From Paenibacillus oralis (GTDB lineage Bacteria > Bacillota > Bacilli > Paenibacillales > Paenibacillaceae): a stretch of 64,000 nt of DNA. The notes beneath the pieces are model-generated. The model made no database searches. It was not told the DNA's origin and saw only the letters and a list, made by a program, of their open reading frames with translations. Shown here one piece after another: positions 61,304 to 64,000 of the stretch. The translations under genes and the position numbers were made by a program. Numbering within the stretch: position 1 is the stretch's first letter; every line of letters begins with the position of its first letter. The stretch lies in NCBI RefSeq assembly GCF_003863965.1, contig NZ_RRCN01000002.1:454226-518225 (forward strand), in the 5' to 3' direction.

Positions 61304-62685
61304 GGCGTATCATCCCCTTCCACCGTGGCATAAGAGACAGGCTCGCTTGTCCACTGCGCTTGCCGCTTCTGTTCCGCCAGTTCCAGGAAGGCCACTTGCC
61401 CGTCCGGTTCCACGACAAGTGAAGAGGTCGTCTCTGGCTTTACTCGGCGGTCGTAGGGACGAGCTAAATCGACGACAGTGGCATCGGCGTACCTCTTGTC
61501 CTCATACCAGACCTGAATGGCACTTAGTTCAAAGGGGTCATAACGAAGCACCACACGCTTTCTGCACAGCTCAAGATCGACCTCATACGTGTTGCCATCG
61601 AGACTGACGCAGCCGGTTTTGTCGGCGGTTCGCTGCTCTTCCCAGAGGAAGATCTCCGTCAGTTCCGCTAGCGTTTTGCGCCGCATCTCCCGCTTACAAG
61701 AGGAAAGCCGCGCTTTGGGAGATTGCTTGGTAGAGCCATGCTCCCGAGTATGGTAGTATCCGTCCAGCCATGCGGCGAGCGCGGCATTAAGCTCGGCGAG
61801 CGTCGTTAGTCGCCCTTGCTCAATCAGCGCGTAAGCTTCCGGCTTGAAGCTGGTATCAATAAAACGGAACCAGCGTTCAATTTTACCGCGACCAGCAGGG
61901 CGTCGGACGGTACTGTGCGAAAGCTGAACGCCCAGCTTGCCGCAGATGCGCACCAGATGATGGGAAGAAAACGCAGAGCCGTTATCGCAGTAGAATTGAG
62001 AAGGAATTCCATGTTTTAAAATCGCCTTCTTGAGACTGTCCTCCATACGCGGCAGCTTTTCATCCCAATAGAACTCGGCATGGACAATGTAGCGGCTGTA
62101 GTCGTCCAGGATCGCGAAGAGGATGGCTTTCTTTCGTTTCTTCGGGTCTTTCGGGTCGGGCAAATAGAGCGTGTGCTGAAAGTCGAATTGCCAACTTAAA
62201 TGAGCATCCTCAGCTTCGAATCGCCGAAACCCTTTCTCCGTGCTCTCTACGAGCAACTCTTTGCGGCTTGCGCCAGCCTTTCTAAGATGACGGGAGAGTG
62301 TGCTTGCGGCAACCGTACCAGCCTCGGCCTGACCGCTTTCCTCAAGCAGAAAGATGATCTGCTCGACGCTGCGCTCAGGACGCTCTTTGCGTAGGCGAAT
62401 CGCCTCTTGAAGTACCGCTGGCGGGATGCACAGATTGGTTTTCCGGATGCGGGCTTTCGGCTTCAGGCCGTTCCACTCGCCCCTCCGGTACTGGTTCAGC
62501 CAGCGTTCGAGTGAACGCACGCTTACCTGAGTTTTCGTGCTGCCGGGAATGTGGTAGACCTACGAAGCGGCCTGCTTCAAATAAGCCTTGAGCTCACCGG
62601 GCGCAAGCGGCGTTTGCCGACTGACTACGGGTGCGATCAGGCTGTAGCGAAAAGCGGCCATTTGTTCCTGCAAGGACGAATCCAT
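61300..62685 (-). pseudogene. DDE transposase (rve/IS481-like core) with in-frame TAG near the N-terminus
   Basis: The true start is the ATG behind AAAGGAGG (MDSSLQEQMAAFRYSLIAPV). An in-frame TAG at 62560-62562 follows LKAYLKQAAS, and the frame then continues VYHIPGSTKTQVSVRSLERW. The catalytic core is complete: WQFDFQHTLY (Asp 1), YCDNGSAFSS (Asp 2), GRGKIERWFR (Glu). A C-terminal beta-barrel (GNTYEVDLELCRKRVVLRYD) follows. Translation from the GTG at 62520 would give 406 residues lacking the N-terminal helices, so activity is doubtful. Confidence 0.8.
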
Positions 62686-62787
62686 ATGGGCGTTGCCTCC
62701 TTTGGAGATGAAATAGGGCGCTAAAATCCCCTTGCCTCCATTGTGAGACACCGCCAATCGATGCGACAGGACAGGCTATGTGGTATT

Positions 62788-63606
62788 TTATCCGTGCGCC
62801 GTCACCGTCATGGAGAAGTGGAGGCGATTCAGGCCGTGAAGGAACCGGATGTTCCGAAGCTCCGGAATCCGCTCCCGAATGATCGTCCATGCGGTGTGCA
62901 GGGTGTTCCAGAGGGATGACGAGCGTGGAAGTGCGAGATGTGGTGCCCGGGCGAGTATCCATGCCCACAAGCCGGACTCGAGCTGCGCGAGCCGCTGGTT
63001 CCAGCCTCGAATCAGGCTGGCAATGGCACGCTCATCGAGGCTGCCGCAAGGCAGAGCCCCCGCCTGCTCTGCGACCTGCTCCACTGTAGCCCCTTGATGA
63101 GCCGCTCCGACCAGTTCTTCTTGAAGGTCTAGCGCCATCTGCCTATACGGCTCAAGGAAAGCGGGAATGACGGAATGAACGTATCCGCAATCTGGACAAC
63201 GAAACCGGAAGATGTAGATCTTCTCTGAGCAAGTAAGCGTCATCACGATCCGCTCATAATGGCTGTGGCGATGAAGCTTCCGCTTACTCTGACAACACTT
63301 CGGGCATCGCTTGGGGCGGTCATCTTCCGGTATCCCATGTTTGCTGACAAGCGCCAGGTAGTGCATAAGATCTTGATGCCATGTGGGCAAGGGCGATTGC
63401 TGGAACTCGGCCCTGCATGCTGAAACAACTTCACTGCAGCAGGGACAGCGGTAGCCGCCCTTACCTACTCGGATCGTCATGTCATGTAAACGAATAAGCC
63501 CACCGTGGCGCTGCAATCGGCTATGCTCTAAACAGACGGTGATGCGCTCCGGTGCCGCAGCCCCCTCCAGAACGGACAGAGACTTTACAACTCTCTTCTT
63601 TTTCAT
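62788..63606 (-). CDS. zinc-ribbon protein of the transposon (DUF6431-like)
   Basis: 272 residues, basic, with cysteine pairs CPCC (about 54), CPKCCQS (about 100) and CPDCG (about 137), and a long helical C-terminus. Similar Cys-rich proteins accompany DDE/ExeA-type elements in Paenibacillus, where they may bind the ends or target DNA. An ATG with a poor ribosome site follows the AAGCTTAA region. It is first in the leftward transposon operon. Confidence 0.65.
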   Translation of the reverse strand: MKKKRVVKSLSVLEGAAAPERITVCLEHSRLQRHGGLIRLHDMTIRVGKGGYRCPCCSEVVSACRAEFQQSPLPTWHQDLMHYLALVSKHGIPEDDRPKRCPKCCQSKRKLHRHSHYERIVMTLTCSEKIYIFRFRCPDCGYVHSVIPAFLEPYRQMALDLQEELVGAAHQGATVEQVAEQAGALPCGSLDERAIASLIRGWNQRLAQLESGLWAWILARAPHLALPRSSSLWNTLHTAWTIIRERIPELRNIRFLHGLNRLHFSMTVTAHG

Positions 63607-63694
63607 TAAGCTTAATTCAAGCGAAAGCTGGGGAAAGGAAGTCGGGGCGGCAACCCATAACGTCTTCCTTTTTTATTTGGTCGCTTTCGCAGCT

Positions 63695-63750
63695 CCTTGG
63701 ACAATGAATGGCGGTACAGCCTTCGGCTGCACACGCCATTCATTGTCCCT
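63695..63750. repeat. inverted repeat at the right end of the transposon
   Basis: GGACAATGAATGGCG and CGCCATTCATTGTCC are perfect 15-bp inverted repeats with a smaller CAGCC...GGCTG stem inside. The repeat unit resembles the CGCCATTCA motifs at the left end. Confidence 0.65.
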
Positions 63751-63768
63751 CATTACCGTCAGCACTGG

Positions 63769-63806
63769 CAAGAAAAAGCCGCTCGATTCCCGACAGGGAA
63801 ACTGAG
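63769..63806 (-). terminator. intrinsic terminator of the gene entering from the right
   Basis: Read leftwards, GCCGCTCAGTTTCCC pairs with GGGAATCGAGCGGC and is followed by TTTTTCTTGCC. Confidence 0.75.
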
Positions 63807-63832
63807 CGGCGACAGTATAGGAACGCAACACA

Positions 63833-64000
63833 TTACAATCCGGCGAGCTTTTGCAGCCGTTGGGCAATCTGCATAAAATCCTCATTCGAGATGCCAGGGG
63901 CAAATTGTTCCGGCACTTCTTCAAGATCGGGCACTTCCCCTCCTTGGGGAACTCCTCTGACGACTTCCAATCGCTCTCCGTCGGAAGGGTGGGATCCTTT
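63833..64000 (-). CDS. partial gene, C-terminus only
   Basis: 55 codons enter from the right edge and end NEDFMQIAQRLQKLAGL-stop after an acidic linker (GEVPDLEEVPEQFAPGIS). GC-rich like the transposon. The tail is too short to assign. It may belong to the transposon or to its target gene. Confidence 0.6.
   Translation of the reverse strand, partial: KGSHPSDGERLEVVRGVPQGGEVPDLEEVPEQFAPGISNEDFMQIAQRLQKLAGL

Larger units (their letters stand above)
60300..63830 (-). mobile_element. GC-rich DDE transposon (DUF6431-like protein, DDE transposase, ATPase)
   Basis: Leftward genes for a zinc-ribbon protein, an rve-type DDE transposase and an ExeA-like ATPase. The layout transposase plus AAA+ regulator is shared with Tn7, Tn5053 and Mu. 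Base composition is clearly GC-richer than the plasmid backbone, so it is a recent arrival. Boundaries approximate. Confidence 0.7.

Overview
The window reads as a large, probably conjugative plasmid (or a plasmid-like integrative element) of a spore-former of the Paenibacillus/Brevibacillus group. The evidence is Gram-positive ribosome binding sites and sigma-A promoters, two giant fibronectin-III proteins that end in S-layer-homology (SLH) domains, an EzrA-like coiled-coil membrane protein, a TPM-domain protein, and Paenibacillus-type transposons. No tRNA, rRNA, CRISPR array or ordinary metabolic operon was seen. The one exception is a BtpA/SgcQ-family gene running off the left edge, whose GC-rich base composition differs from the rest.

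Layout. 1-3.8 kb: BtpA-like gene with an overlapping 23-codon upstream ORF, then small hypothetical and broken genes, including an integrase remnant with an in-frame amber codon. 4.3-7.4 kb: two zinc-ribbon/HTH proteins and an unknown acidic protein; a 19-bp perfect palindrome overlies a consensus promoter at 5.6 kb. 7.6-14.7 kb: accessory genes (GNAT, a DUF262-like ParB/Srx-fold protein, Cys-rich proteins, small membrane peptides) mixed with decayed genes, one of them DivIVA-like. 15.1-16.5 kb: an IS200/IS605-type element carrying only a frameshifted tnpB, inserted in a small gene. 16.9-29.1 kb: two paralogous SLH surface proteins. 29.2-37.4 kb: coiled-coil, membrane and regulatory genes, two of which share 5' and 3' ends although their middles are unrelated. 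37.7-43.1 kb: VirD4/TraG-like coupling protein, S1-domain protein and a replication-relaxation family protein. 44.8-48.4 kb: a MoxR AAA+ ATPase and a vWA protein with an HExxH motif. 48.6-54.7 kb: Rep-like protein, eight iterons, a second replicon protein, a CHC2/toprim primase-like protein and SSB, followed by a ribosomal protein S18 paralogue. 55.6-60.2 kb: three overlapping tyrosine recombinases plus a TnpC-like protein (Tn554/RIT type). 60.3-63.8 kb: a GC-rich DDE/ATPase transposon.

The most striking pattern is regulatory. Many transcription units on this replicon start with a promoter followed, about 18-20 nt after the likely start site, by a hairpin with a U-run that looks like an intrinsic terminator, and only then the RBS and gene. 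Eight of these leaders share the same sequence (GGAAGCACC ... GGTGCTTCC, preceded by a conserved TGAATA-like initial transcribed region). They sit in front of both SLH genes, the coupling protein, the S1 protein, the Rep protein, the TPM gene, a small membrane gene and a coiled-coil gene. Two more families occur: an AACAAGTGATCAA hairpin (two copies) and a branched RNA with covarying stems (two copies, before a GNAT gene and the primase gene). This looks like a plasmid-wide attenuation or antitermination regulon. No computation was run; all alignments were done by eye.
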